A program made the position numbers and the translations under genes. From assembly GCA_038109305.1 (NCBI GenBank), contig JAYNIR010000012.1, forward strand, positions 27,698-91,697: a DNA stretch of 64,000 bases, given 5' to 3'. Positions 23,853 through 32,860 of this stretch are shown here, piece after piece (the first letter of the stretch is position 1; the number at the start of each line of letters is the position of its first letter). This DNA is from UBA1479 sp038109305 (GTDB taxonomy: Bacteria > Pseudomonadota > Alphaproteobacteria > Rhodospirillales > Casp-alpha2). The notes below the pieces were generated by a model. The model was not told the origin of the DNA. It was given only the letters and a program-made list of their open reading frames with translations, and did not search any database.

Positions 23853-25526
23853 TCAGGACGCTTTCAGAAGCGACGACGCCGCCGCCCGCGCTTCGTCGGT
23901 GACTTCCGATCCGGCGAGCATGCGGGCGATTTCGTCCCGCCGGGCATCGGACTTGAGCGGTTCGACCGTGGTCGCCGCCCGATCACCGCCCGCCTGTTTC
24001 AAAACCTTCAAATGCCCATGACCGCGTGCCGCCACCTGCGGCGAATGGGTGACGACCAGTACCTGAACAGCCTCCCCCAGTTTGCAAAGGCGTTCGCCGA
24101 CCGCCGCTGCCGCCGCCCCACCGATGCCCTGGTCGACCTCGTCGAAAATCAGCGTCGACACCGTGTCCGCGTCAGCCAAAACCACCTTAAGCGCCAGCAT
24201 GAACCGCGCCAGTTCGCCGCCCGAGGCGATCTTGTTCAGGGGCCCAGGGTCTGTCCCCGGGTTTGTCGAAACCAGAAAGCGCACCCGTTCCGCCCCGCCG
24301 GGACCCCAGGCGTCTTCGTCCAGCGGTTCCAGCGCCGTCATGAACCGCGCGCCGCTCAGGTGCAGAGGCTCGAATTCCTTGGTGATGGCCTTGTCCAGTT
24401 TCGCCGCCGCCTTGCGCCGGGCGTCGCCCAGTTTCTGCGACGCCTTGATATAGGTCTGCCGGGCTTCCGCCTCGGCGGCTTCCAATTTCTGCAAATCGCC
24501 GCTGCCGGTTTCGAGCGCATCCAGTTTCGCGGTCAGTCTCGCGAGAACATCGGCCAACCGGTCGGCCTCGACCCCGTGCTTCCGCGCCTGGGCGCGGAGC
24601 GCGAAAAGCCGTTCTTCCGCCGCTTCCAGTTTCGCCGGATCCAGGTCGAGCGCGTCTGACGCGCGATCCAACTGCTGTGCGCCTTCGGCCAGTTCCACCG
24701 CCGCGCGGGCCAATGCCTCGATCGCCGGGGTGAGTGCGCCCGCCGCCTTGTCGGCGACTCCTTCGAGCGCGCGCAGCGCCGATTGCAGGCTGTCTTCCGC
24801 CCCCGGCCCTTGTTCGAGCGCGGCCTTTGCCGCCGCTATGGCCTCCAAGACCTTTTCGCCGTGCATCATTAGGGCGCGTTCCTGGGCCAGCGACGCTTCT
24901 TCGCCGGGCGCGGGACTCAGCGCCGCCAGGTCGGCCTGCGATTGACGCAGGTATTCTTCGTCCCGGTGGGCCTGTTCCAACTCGTCCGCCGCTTGTTGGC
25001 GGGCCGCCGCCGCGTCCTGCCAGACGTTCCAGGCCGCACGGCAGGCTTCCGCCGGGCTGCTCAGCCCGCCGTAGGCGTCCAGCTGCCCCCGGTGCTCCGA
25101 TGCGTTCAACAAGCGCTGGTTATCGAACTGGCCGTGGATTTCGACCAGTTCCTCGCTGATGCGGCGCAACAGGCCGACGCTGACCGGCTCGTCATTGATA
25201 AAAGCGCGGGAACGGCCGTCGGCACCCAGGCTCCGGCGCAGGATAATCTGGCCGGGCGCGTCGCCTTCGGGCAGGCCGTGTTCCGCCAGTTCAGCCATGA
25301 TCGGCGCGCCGGGTGCGACCTCGAACGTCGCCGAAACCGTCGCCGGGCCGGCGCCGGCGCGGACCAATCGCGCTTCGGCCCGCACGCCCAACGCAAGCCC
25401 CAGCGCGTCCAATAGGATTGATTTACCGGCCCCCGTCTCGCCGGTCATGACGCAAAGCCCCTTGGGAAATTCCAAGGTCAGGCGGTCAATCAATACGACA
25501 TCGCGGACCGAAAGGTTTGTCAGCAT
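23853..25526 (-). CDS. recN: DNA repair ATPase RecN
   Basis: A 557-residue SMC-like protein acting in double-strand break repair. Walker A is TGETGAGKSILLD at 29-40; a central coiled coil surrounds residues 160-370; the signature ASGGELARFMLALK and Walker B LIFDEVDQGIGG come near the C-terminus. It follows bamD by 15 nt, the usual alphaproteobacterial order. No LexA box is evident in the short gap, so expression is probably with the upstream operon. Confidence 0.95.
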   Translation of the reverse strand: MLTNLSVRDVVLIDRLTLEFPKGLCVMTGETGAGKSILLDALGLALGVRAEARLVRAGAGPATVSATFEVAPGAPIMAELAEHGLPEGDAPGQIILRRSLGADGRSRAFINDEPVSVGLLRRISEELVEIHGQFDNQRLLNASEHRGQLDAYGGLSSPAEACRAAWNVWQDAAAARQQAADELEQAHRDEEYLRQSQADLAALSPAPGEEASLAQERALMMHGEKVLEAIAAAKAALEQGPGAEDSLQSALRALEGVADKAAGALTPAIEALARAAVELAEGAQQLDRASDALDLDPAKLEAAEERLFALRAQARKHGVEADRLADVLARLTAKLDALETGSGDLQKLEAAEAEARQTYIKASQKLGDARRKAAAKLDKAITKEFEPLHLSGARFMTALEPLDEDAWGPGGAERVRFLVSTNPGTDPGPLNKIASGGELARFMLALKVVLADADTVSTLIFDEVDQGIGGAAAAAVGERLCKLGEAVQVLVVTHSPQVAARGHGHLKVLKQAGGDRAATTVEPLKSDARRDEIARMLAGSEVTDEARAAASSLLKAS

Positions 25527-25541
25527 GGAACGGATCGGGCC

Positions 25542-26375
25542 TTACCAGATCTTGAGTTTGTCGTACCAGGCGTTCTTGGGTTCATCCGGCCGGACTTGTT
25601 TGCCGGTCAACATCTCGTAGGAATCGAGATACCACTCACTGCCCGGAAAATTGTGGCCGAGGACGGAGGCCGTCTTTCGCGCCTCGTCAGTCAGGCCGAG
25701 CGCCAGATAAGCCTCGGTCAAGCGATGCAGCGCCTCCGGCACGTGCGTCGTCGTCTGGTACTGGTCAATGACAGAACGGAACCGGTTGATAGCCGCGAGA
25801 TATTGTTTCTGATTGTGGTAATAGCGCCCGATTTCCATTTCCTTGCCGGCCAGGTGGTCGTAGGTCAGTTCCAGCTTAAACTTGGCGTCGCGGGCGAACT
25901 TGCTTTCGGGGAACCGGGTTACCACTTCGTTCAGGCTCTGCAGCGCCAGACGGGTCATCTGCTGGTCCCGACTGATGTCGGAAATCTGTTCGTAATAGGT
26001 CAGGCCGCGCAGGTAATACGCATATCCCACGTCCTTGTTGGTGGGATGAAACTGGATAAACCGGTCGAGCGCCGCCGTCGCCTGATCGTAGTTGTTGGTT
26101 TTGTAATAACCGTAGGCGGCCATCAATTGCGCCTTGGTCGCCCAGACGGAATAAGGATGCTGGCGTTCGACCTCTTCAAACGACCGGGCCGCATCTACGA
26201 ACTTACCTTCCTCCATCTGGTCAACTCCATTGTTGTAGAGCTGATCAATCGGCTTTTCCAAGTACTTGGCGGCGTCACCGTCACCAAAAAGCGAACACCC
26301 GCCGAGCGCCAGCACGGTCAAAAAGGCAGCGAACGGGCACTTCAGGCTTGGACGTTTTTGGAGGAAGGCTTTCAT
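25542..26375 (-). CDS. bamD: Outer membrane assembly lipoprotein BamD
   Basis: Essential BAM-complex lipoprotein (277 residues) that works with BamA to insert outer-membrane proteins. A lipoprotein signal with LGGC gives acylated Cys27 when translation starts at ATG 26375; ATG 26387 would add MRDP and cannot be excluded. Five TPR-like repeats follow, with ARSFEEVERQHPYSVWATKA, DRFIQFHPTNKDVGYAYYLR and NEVVTRFPESKFARDA. The gap of 243 nt to lpxC holds GC palindromes (for example near 26420-26433) but no gene. Confidence 0.94.
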   Translation of the reverse strand: MKAFLQKRPSLKCPFAAFLTVLALGGCSLFGDGDAAKYLEKPIDQLYNNGVDQMEEGKFVDAARSFEEVERQHPYSVWATKAQLMAAYGYYKTNNYDQATAALDRFIQFHPTNKDVGYAYYLRGLTYYEQISDISRDQQMTRLALQSLNEVVTRFPESKFARDAKFKLELTYDHLAGKEMEIGRYYHNQKQYLAAINRFRSVIDQYQTTTHVPEALHRLTEAYLALGLTDEARKTASVLGHNFPGSEWYLDSYEMLTGKQVRPDEPKNAWYDKLKIW

Positions 26376-26618
26376 GGGGTCTCTCATGGGCGGAACGGGC
26401 CGGCCGGGCCCGGATTATACGGCCCCGGGGCCGCCGATATGGCCCCCGCAATATACCACGGGGACCCCGGGAATTAAAAAATCAATATGGCCGAATTACG
26501 CCCCGGATTACCCTATCAGGGACCGGGTTCCGGTCCGGTTCGGGGGCCCGAAAAAGCAAATCGCGCGCCGGACAGCAACGGAGCGCGATTTTCGGAAGCC
26601 GATGGACCGGCCAAACGG

Positions 26619-27581
26619 TCAGCTCGCGTGAATACCGCCGTCGAGCGCGAGGCAGATTTCGTCGCCGGACAGTACGTCCAGGCACCAGGCATCCGGATCC
26701 TCGAACAACGCCCGCAACAGCGCGTTGTTCACCGCATGGCCTGCCCGTTCGCCCCGGTAGGCACCGATGATCTGGCCCCCCGCGAGATACAGATCGCCGA
26801 CCGCGTCCAGCGCCTTGTGGCGGACGAATTCGTCTTCGTGGCGCAGGCCGTCTTCGTTCATCACCTTATCGCCGTCGATGACGATGGCGTTGTCGAGCGA
26901 GCCGCCCCGCGCCAGGCCGGCCTGACGCATGGCTTCGACCTCGTGCAGGAAGCCGAAGGTCCGGGCGTTCGCCAGCTCCTTGCAGAACGCGCCGTTGACG
27001 ACGCCGAGCCGAAGGTGCTGGCGGCGGATCGCGTCGGACGCGAAATCGATTTCGAAATCGACAGAAAACACCGAGGCCGGCAATAGTTCGGCCCGGCCCT
27101 GACCGGTTTCGACAGAAATCGGCTTAAGAACCCGGATGATCCGGCGGCAGGCATCTTGATCGATGACACCGGCTTTCTTGATCAGATCGACGAAGGGTTG
27201 CGAACTGCCATCCATCACCGGCACTTCCGGACCGTCGAGCTCGACCAGTGCGTTATCGATGCCGCAGCCGGCCAATGCCGCCATCAGGTGTTCGACCGTG
27301 CCGACGGTGACGCCGTCTTCATTGGCGATGGTGGAACACAGCCGCGTGTCGGCGACGCGGTCCCACAGTGCAGGAATGTAGGCCCCACCCGAACCGTCAA
27401 CGTCGATGTCCGTGCGGCGGAAGACGATGCCGTGATTGGCCTCGGCGGGAAGAATGGTCATGGTCACGAGCGCGCCCGAATGCAGACCGACGCAAGTCGC
27501 CGTTACCGGCGCCTTCAACGTCCGCTGCCGAACCGTCGGAAGCTGGTCGATGGTCTGGGTGTCGCCCGTGGTCACGCTCAT
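26619..27581 (-). CDS. lpxC: UDP-3-O-acyl-N-acetylglucosamine deacetylase
   Basis: The zinc-dependent committed step of lipid A synthesis. The 320-residue form starting MSVTTGDTQTIDQL fits the family; an upstream ATG would add a basic low-complexity stretch. Recognisable are RQRTLKAPVTATCVGLHSG, TVEHLMAALAGCGIDNALVE with the first zinc His, VPVMDGSSQPFVDL, the KLLP-like region and the catalytic HKALDAVGDLYLAGG with zinc His and Asp. FtsH-dependent turnover known in other bacteria cannot be judged here. It stands 197 nt after ftsZ, separated by a long inverted repeat. Confidence 0.96.
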   Translation of the reverse strand: MSVTTGDTQTIDQLPTVRQRTLKAPVTATCVGLHSGALVTMTILPAEANHGIVFRRTDIDVDGSGGAYIPALWDRVADTRLCSTIANEDGVTVGTVEHLMAALAGCGIDNALVELDGPEVPVMDGSSQPFVDLIKKAGVIDQDACRRIIRVLKPISVETGQGRAELLPASVFSVDFEIDFASDAIRRQHLRLGVVNGAFCKELANARTFGFLHEVEAMRQAGLARGGSLDNAIVIDGDKVMNEDGLRHEDEFVRHKALDAVGDLYLAGGQIIGAYRGERAGHAVNNALLRALFEDPDAWCLDVLSGDEICLALDGGIHAS

Positions 27582-27673
27582 GAAATTTTTCTCTTTCGGG
27601 CCCGTCGGGGCCGCTTTTTGTGGTCGTCGGCCGCGTCCCGTGCCGCGGCTCTTATGAAACCCCTCGTAAACCA

Positions 27674-27736
27674 TTGAGGGGCTTGGGATAGAAGAACTCC
27701 CAGGTTCTTGATAACCAGAACCTGGGAATCCCTCAA
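27674..27736 (-). repeat. Nested perfect inverted repeat between ftsZ and lpxC
   Basis: TCCCAGGTTCT (27698-27708) pairs perfectly with AGAACCTGGGA (27717-27727) around an 8-nt loop. An outer pair, TTGAGGG (27674-27680) and CCCTCAA (27730-27736), encloses it. There is no T tract after the stem on the minus strand. It could be a Rho-independent-like attenuator, an RNA-processing or stability element, or a cruciform binding site separating ftsZ from lpxC expression. Confidence 0.6.
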
Positions 27737-27778
27737 ATCAACATTTGTTACCGATTGTTACGGAGTTTCACCGTCCTT

Positions 27779-29653
27779 TCAGTTCGCCTGGCGGCGCAAA
27801 AAAGCGGGGATATTCAACAGGTCATCCTCGGACGCCGCCGTTTGCGGGCGCTCGGCCGAATCTATCCCACCCAGCTTGGGCTTTGCCAGGGATTCCGCCG
27901 ATTCGGCCCGAACCGGGTGGGCGACCGGCTGGGCCGGTTTCAGCGTCTGAACCGGTGACGGCTTGGCCTGCGGGGCCGGTTGAGCCATTTCGGGCGCCGG
28001 TTTAGCGGTACGCGAGCGGATCAGGGCGTCGATGGTGCCGCCCTGTTCGGTCCGGGCGGCAGGCGCCGGCTGGGGCGCCGGGGCCGGAGTCGGTGCCGGG
28101 GTCAGGGCCTGAACGGGCGCCGGCGCAGCCTTCTCGGGCGATTTCACCCGGCCGGTGCCGGTCACCCGCTCGAACAAGGACAACCCCTTGTCCTCGCGGA
28201 ACCGCTGCAGCAGGCCGGGACCTTTGGCCGGCAGATCGGCGTCGGCGTCGGTCGAACCGTTGACCATGGCCGCGACTTCGAACGGGTTGGCGCCGGGCGC
28301 CGGGCCGTACATCACATCATCGTCTTCGACTTCAACCGCCTGCGGCGGGATGAAGCGTCCGACGTTGTTGGCGCCGGGAAGCGCCGCCGGGCGCGCCGGC
28401 AGAGGCGCCGGTTCCGGTTCCGCCGCCAGCGGGTCGTCTTCCATGGCGGAGCCGGCGATCATATCGCCGTCATCTTCGGCTTCCATCGCGGCGGCGTCGG
28501 ACATATCCGGCATTTCCGCAGCGGCGGACCCCGTGATGTCGATTTCTTCCGGTTCCGCTTCGGCCACTTCCGGCATGGCGATTTCAGCTACCGGTTCTTC
28601 GGCCGGGCGCGGGACACGCACCGGTTCGATCCGCCGGGCCGTCGACAGGATATCCAGGTGCAAGGGCAGCTGACCTTCGGCGGCCTCCAACCCGGTCGCG
28701 ACGACGGAAACCCGCATGGTGCCCTCCATTGACGTATCGAAAGCCGAGCCGATGATGATGTAGGCGTCTTCGTCCACTTCGGCGCGGACCCGGTTGGCGG
28801 CTTCGTCGACTTCGAACAGTGTGATGTCATCGCCGCCGGTGATGTTGATCAGCACGCCCCTGGCACCGCGCATGGAGGCATCGTCCAGAAGCGGATTAGA
28901 AATCGCCGCCTCCGCCGCGTCCAGCGCCCGGCGCTCGCCTGCCGCTTCGCCGGTGCCCATCATCGCCCGGCCCATCCCGGCCATCACCGACTGCACGTCG
29001 GCGAAGTCCAGGTTAATCAGGCCCGGCATGACCATCAGGTCGGTGATCGACCGCACGCCCGAATATAGAACGTCGTCCGCCATCTTGAAGGCGTCGGCGA
29101 AGGTGGTTTTTTCGTTGGCGACCCTGAACAGGTTCTGGTTCGGGATGATGATCAGGGTATCGACGTATTGCGACAATTCCTCAAGGCCGGCTTCGGCCAG
29201 GCGCATCCGGTGGCTGCCTTCGAACTGGAAGGGCTTGGTCACCACGCCGACGGTCAGGATGCCGTTTTCACGGGCCGCCTGGGCGATGATCGGCGCTGCC
29301 CCGGTGCCCGTACCGCCGCCCATGCCGGCGGCGATGAACACCATGTTGGCGTCACCCAATTCGTTGATAATGGCCTCGATGGATTCTTCGGCCGCCGCGC
29401 GCCCGACTTCGGGCTTGGAGCCCGCACCCAGGCCCTTAGTCACGTGATTGCCCAGCTGGATCCGGCGTTCCGCCTTGGACAGCTTAAGTGACTGCGCGTC
29501 CGTGTTGGCGACGATGAAATCGCAGCCTTCGAGGTTCGCGGCGATCATGTTCGAAACGGCGTTGCCGCCCGCACCGCCCACACCGATGACACAGATCCGA
29601 GGCTTCAGTTCGGGGGTCTCGGTGTTCTCGGGTACTGTAATGTTAATGCTCAT
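27779..29653 (-). CDS. ftsZ: Cell division GTPase FtsZ (long-linker form)
   Basis: A tubulin-like GTPase of 624 residues that polymerises into the Z ring. The globular core (about 15-330) has ICVIGVGGAGGNAVSNM, the tubulin signature GGGTGTG at 112-118 and the T7-loop region DLMVMPGLINLDFADVQSVM. A long acidic then Pro/Ala-rich linker (about 330-608) follows, and the C-terminal peptide DDLLNIPAFLRRQAN, which binds FtsA and other partners, closes the protein. The linker of roughly 280 residues is long but typical in style for alphaproteobacteria. A strong site (CGGAGG) precedes ATG 29653. Confidence 0.97.
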   Translation of the reverse strand: MSINITVPENTETPELKPRICVIGVGGAGGNAVSNMIAANLEGCDFIVANTDAQSLKLSKAERRIQLGNHVTKGLGAGSKPEVGRAAAEESIEAIINELGDANMVFIAAGMGGGTGTGAAPIIAQAARENGILTVGVVTKPFQFEGSHRMRLAEAGLEELSQYVDTLIIIPNQNLFRVANEKTTFADAFKMADDVLYSGVRSITDLMVMPGLINLDFADVQSVMAGMGRAMMGTGEAAGERRALDAAEAAISNPLLDDASMRGARGVLINITGGDDITLFEVDEAANRVRAEVDEDAYIIIGSAFDTSMEGTMRVSVVATGLEAAEGQLPLHLDILSTARRIEPVRVPRPAEEPVAEIAMPEVAEAEPEEIDITGSAAAEMPDMSDAAAMEAEDDGDMIAGSAMEDDPLAAEPEPAPLPARPAALPGANNVGRFIPPQAVEVEDDDVMYGPAPGANPFEVAAMVNGSTDADADLPAKGPGLLQRFREDKGLSLFERVTGTGRVKSPEKAAPAPVQALTPAPTPAPAPQPAPAARTEQGGTIDALIRSRTAKPAPEMAQPAPQAKPSPVQTLKPAQPVAHPVRAESAESLAKPKLGGIDSAERPQTAASEDDLLNIPAFLRRQAN

Positions 29654-29761
29654 CTTTCTGCCTCCGATGATTACTTGCCTCTCGGCCGAATGCAACCGGG
29701 ACCAGCATGGTCAGGGTCGATCTTTGAGAGGAGGGTTAAAACCAAGTCATTGCTCCAGTTG

Positions 29762-31042
29762 TTAAAAGTTTTCCCGCAGCCATTGCCCGAACCTGCCGAG
29801 TGCCCCGCTGCGTTCCTTGACCGGCTGGAAACCCGCGCCGGCAATCTCCAAGGGGTTTTCCACGGCGTAGCGGATCAGCCCGGCCGAGGTTGCAAACCCC
29901 GGTCCCGCCACCACATCGGAAAGCCCCGCGACACCGCGCGGCTTCGCAAGCCGCACCTGCCGCCCCAAAATGTCGCCCGCCAGCTGGGCCAGGCCCGAAA
30001 GCTGGCTGGCGCCGCCGGTCAGAACGACGCGCTGGCCGATGGCCCGGTCGAAGCCGCTTTTGACCAGACGGTCGCGGACCAGTTCGATAATTTCTTCCGC
30101 CCGCGGACGAACGATCCCGACCAGGACCGACCGCGGCACCTGGGTGCTGGCGTTTTCCCGGTCCTCGCCGATCAGCGGCACGGGGATCATTTCCGCGTCG
30201 TCGGACGGTGTCGGAATTACATTGCCGAACAGCGTCTTCATGCGTTCGGCGCTGTCGAGGGGCGTAGACAGCCCGCGCGCGATGTCGCTGGTCATGTGGC
30301 CGCCGCCAAGCGGGATCACGTCCGTGTGCACGGGCTGGCCATCGCAGAAGATGGCGAGCGAGGTCACCCCGCCGCCGATGTCGATGCAGGTGGTGCCGAG
30401 TTCCCGTTCGTCGTCGACCAGACAGGCCAGCGCGGAGGCAAGCGGCGTCGACACAAGCGTGTCGATTTCAAGGTGACACCGGTCGACGGCGCTGCGCAGG
30501 TTTTTCACCGGGCTCGCTTGCGCCGTCACCATGTGAACGTTGACGCCCAGCCGTTCGCCAAACATGCCGCGCGGATCGCGGACTCCGCGGTTGTCATCGA
30601 CGCTGTATCCGACCGGAATCGAATGGATCAGTTCATGATCAGCGGGTTTGTTGGCTTCCAGCAGGTCCGGCGACAACACTCGGTGCAGGTGCACGTCATC
30701 GATTTCCTGGCCGCCGATCTGCGTCTGCGTCGCGATCAGTTGCGACGCCGGGCGGCCGCATGACAGGTTGACGTAAACCTTGTGAATGTTTTCTCCGACC
30801 ATGGCCTCGGCGGCTTCGACCGTGGCGCGGATCGTCGCCTCGGCAGCGTCCAGATCGATGACCGATCCACTTTTCACGCCATGCGATTTCTGATGCCCGA
30901 TGCCGACGACGCGGGCCGTCACCTGGTCGCCGGCGACCCCAGTCGCGAGCCTGGCGATCAGGCACGACACTTTGGTCGAGCCCACGTCCAACGCGGCGAC
31001 AAGGCCGGTCTTGGGTCTCATACTGCCGATGGGTTTTTTCAT
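29762..31042 (-). CDS. ftsA: Cell division protein FtsA
   Basis: Actin-like ATPase (426 residues) that tethers FtsZ to the membrane. Nucleotide-binding marks are VAALDVGSTKVSCLIA, the second phosphate loop CIDIGGGVTSLAIF and the adenosine motif VVLTGGASQLSGL. The amphipathic C-terminus GRFGQWLRENF should bind the membrane. ATG 31042 follows GAGAGG; a further-upstream in-frame start would overlap ftsQ. The 108-nt gap before ftsZ leaves room for an internal promoter. Confidence 0.96.
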   Translation of the reverse strand: MKKPIGSMRPKTGLVAALDVGSTKVSCLIARLATGVAGDQVTARVVGIGHQKSHGVKSGSVIDLDAAEATIRATVEAAEAMVGENIHKVYVNLSCGRPASQLIATQTQIGGQEIDDVHLHRVLSPDLLEANKPADHELIHSIPVGYSVDDNRGVRDPRGMFGERLGVNVHMVTAQASPVKNLRSAVDRCHLEIDTLVSTPLASALACLVDDERELGTTCIDIGGGVTSLAIFCDGQPVHTDVIPLGGGHMTSDIARGLSTPLDSAERMKTLFGNVIPTPSDDAEMIPVPLIGEDRENASTQVPRSVLVGIVRPRAEEIIELVRDRLVKSGFDRAIGQRVVLTGGASQLSGLAQLAGDILGRQVRLAKPRGVAGLSDVVAGPGFATSAGLIRYAVENPLEIAGAGFQPVKERSGALGRFGQWLRENF

Positions 31043-31073
31043 TCGATGCCTCTCTTTTCTTATCCTCGGCGGA

Positions 31074-31958
31074 TCAAGTTTCCTGGCCACGGGGCCGTTT
31101 TTCGGGTTTCGGCTTGGTCGCTTTGCGGACGATCAGGCGGTCCGGCAGACGCAAGTCCAAGGCCTCGACATCGCGGTCGAGCACCTTGTGCTGGCGTTCG
31201 TATTCGGCGAGCCTGAGCCACGCCGCGGCCGGATTGTCTTCGGGCAATTGCACGTCGATGCCGTTTTCCAGAACCAGGTTCCAACGCCGGCCCGACACGC
31301 GGACGGCAGCCCGCACCTGGGCCATCAGGTCCGGTTCCTTCCGCAGTGTTTCCAATAGCGCCTTGGCGTGTTCCGGCGCATCGAGGCCAACCACCACGGG
31401 CAGGTCGGAAAACCGCTCAAGCCCGGACTTCAGAATCACTTTCCCGTCTTCATCGATCAGCTGGAACGCACCCTGGTTTTGCCAAAGCGCCATGGGTACG
31501 CGTTCAGTGATGTGCAGCTGCACGGTGCCCGGCAGCATCCGTTCGACCACCGCCGATTTGACCCACGGTAGTTTTTCGACCCGCTTGCGCGCGTCGTCTG
31601 GATCGAAGCCGAACATGGGTTGGCCGCGGTTGAGCTTCAGCGCCACCAGGAGTTTCTCCCGCGTCGTCTGCGACCGGCCGGTGACGAAAATTTCTTCGAT
31701 GCGGAGCCCGGCCTTCGCCGTGCTGTCGACGACCCAGGATTTTGCCTGATCAGGCATCTGTGGCAGCACATCGCTGCGCCACACCCACCAGCCGCCGGCG
31801 GCCATGCCGGTTCCGACAATGACCAGAGCGCCCGCCATGAGCACGCGGCTTAACCGGCCCCGCAACACCACCTTGCGCGGCTGACCGATCTTGCGCGCCT
31901 TCAGGCTTTCGTCCTGTTTCTCGGTTGCGCTTATGTCTTCCCGTTTCTTCCGCGTCAT
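31074..31958 (-). CDS. ftsQ: Cell division protein FtsQ
   Basis: Bitopic divisome protein (294 residues). A basic cytoplasmic tail (MTRKKREDISATEKQDESLK) leads to one membrane helix (VLMAGALVIVGTGMAAGGWWVW), then a POTRA domain (GLRIEEIFVTGRSQTTREKL) and the FtsQ beta domain (PWVKSAVVERMLPGTVQLHI, EDGKVILKSGLERFSDLPVV). The start codon overlaps the ddl stop by one base (TGATG), so the genes are coupled. Confidence 0.93.
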   Translation of the reverse strand: MTRKKREDISATEKQDESLKARKIGQPRKVVLRGRLSRVLMAGALVIVGTGMAAGGWWVWRSDVLPQMPDQAKSWVVDSTAKAGLRIEEIFVTGRSQTTREKLLVALKLNRGQPMFGFDPDDARKRVEKLPWVKSAVVERMLPGTVQLHITERVPMALWQNQGAFQLIDEDGKVILKSGLERFSDLPVVVGLDAPEHAKALLETLRKEPDLMAQVRAAVRVSGRRWNLVLENGIDVQLPEDNPAAAWLRLAEYERQHKVLDRDVEALDLRLPDRLIVRKATKPKPEKRPRGQET

Positions 31959-32860
31959 CAGTCGCACTCCGCCTTCTCGACCATCCAGACAACCAAGTCT
32001 CTGAAATCCATGCCCTTGTAGGCCGCCTGTTCCGGCACCAAAGACGTGGGCGTCATGCCCGGTTGGGTGTTGATTTCCAGCATGAATAAATTTTCGCCGT
32101 CGAAGCGCAGGTCTGCCCGCGCGATGCCGCGGCACCCGACGACGCCATAGGCCAGTTCCGACAGCCGAAGGCATTCATCGTAGACGGCCTTGTCGATCTC
32201 CGCCGGGACGACGTGGATGGACCCGCCGTCGGCGTACTTGGCGTCGTAGTCGTAAAACCCGCGCGACGTGGTGATTTCGGTGACCGCCATCGCTTCGCCA
32301 CCCATGACGGAAACGGTCAGCTCCCGGCCCGGCACGAACCGTTCGACCATGACTTCTTCACCGAAGGCCCAGCCGTCGCCCTGGAACGGCGGTGAGTTGT
32401 CGCCGTCGCGGACGATATGGATACCGACGCTGGATCCTTCGTTCACCGGCTTGACCACATAAGGCCGCCCCATGGGTTCGCTCGCCCGCGCCGCTTCGGC
32501 CGTTGTCAACACATGCTCCGGCACCGGAATACCGACGGACTGGAACAGCCGCTTGGCCATGGGTTTGTCCATGGCAACGGCGGACGCCAGCAGGCCCGAA
32601 TGGGTGTAGGGAATGCCCAGGATGTCCAGGAGCCCCTGGACGCAGCCGTCTTCTCCGAACCGCCCGTGGAGCGCGTTGAAAACCGTATCCGGGCGCGGAT
32701 AAAGCCGGGTCAAGAGCGCCCCCATGTCGCGCTGCACGTCGATGGTGGTGACGCTGTATCCCGCTTCCGTCAGTGCCTTGGCGCACGCAGCGCCGGACAC
32801 CAGCGAGACTTCGCGTTCAGCCGACCAGCCGCCCATCAGAACCGCAACCTGCTGTGTCAT
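31958..32860 (-). CDS. ddl: D-alanine--D-alanine ligase
   Basis: ATP-grasp enzyme (300 residues) that makes the D-Ala-D-Ala dipeptide for peptidoglycan. Conserved elements: VAVLMGGWSAEREVSLVSG, ALHGRFGEDGCVQGLLDILG, PYVVKPVNEGSSVGI and ARADLRFDGENLFMLEINTQ, followed by PGMTPTSLVPEQA. The Y residue in 'IPYTHSG' points to D-Ala rather than D-lactate specificity. Four-base overlap with murB. Confidence 0.96.
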   Translation of the reverse strand: MTQQVAVLMGGWSAEREVSLVSGAACAKALTEAGYSVTTIDVQRDMGALLTRLYPRPDTVFNALHGRFGEDGCVQGLLDILGIPYTHSGLLASAVAMDKPMAKRLFQSVGIPVPEHVLTTAEAARASEPMGRPYVVKPVNEGSSVGIHIVRDGDNSPPFQGDGWAFGEEVMVERFVPGRELTVSVMGGEAMAVTEITTSRGFYDYDAKYADGGSIHVVPAEIDKAVYDECLRLSELAYGVVGCRGIARADLRFDGENLFMLEINTQPGMTPTSLVPEQAAYKGMDFRDLVVWMVEKAECD

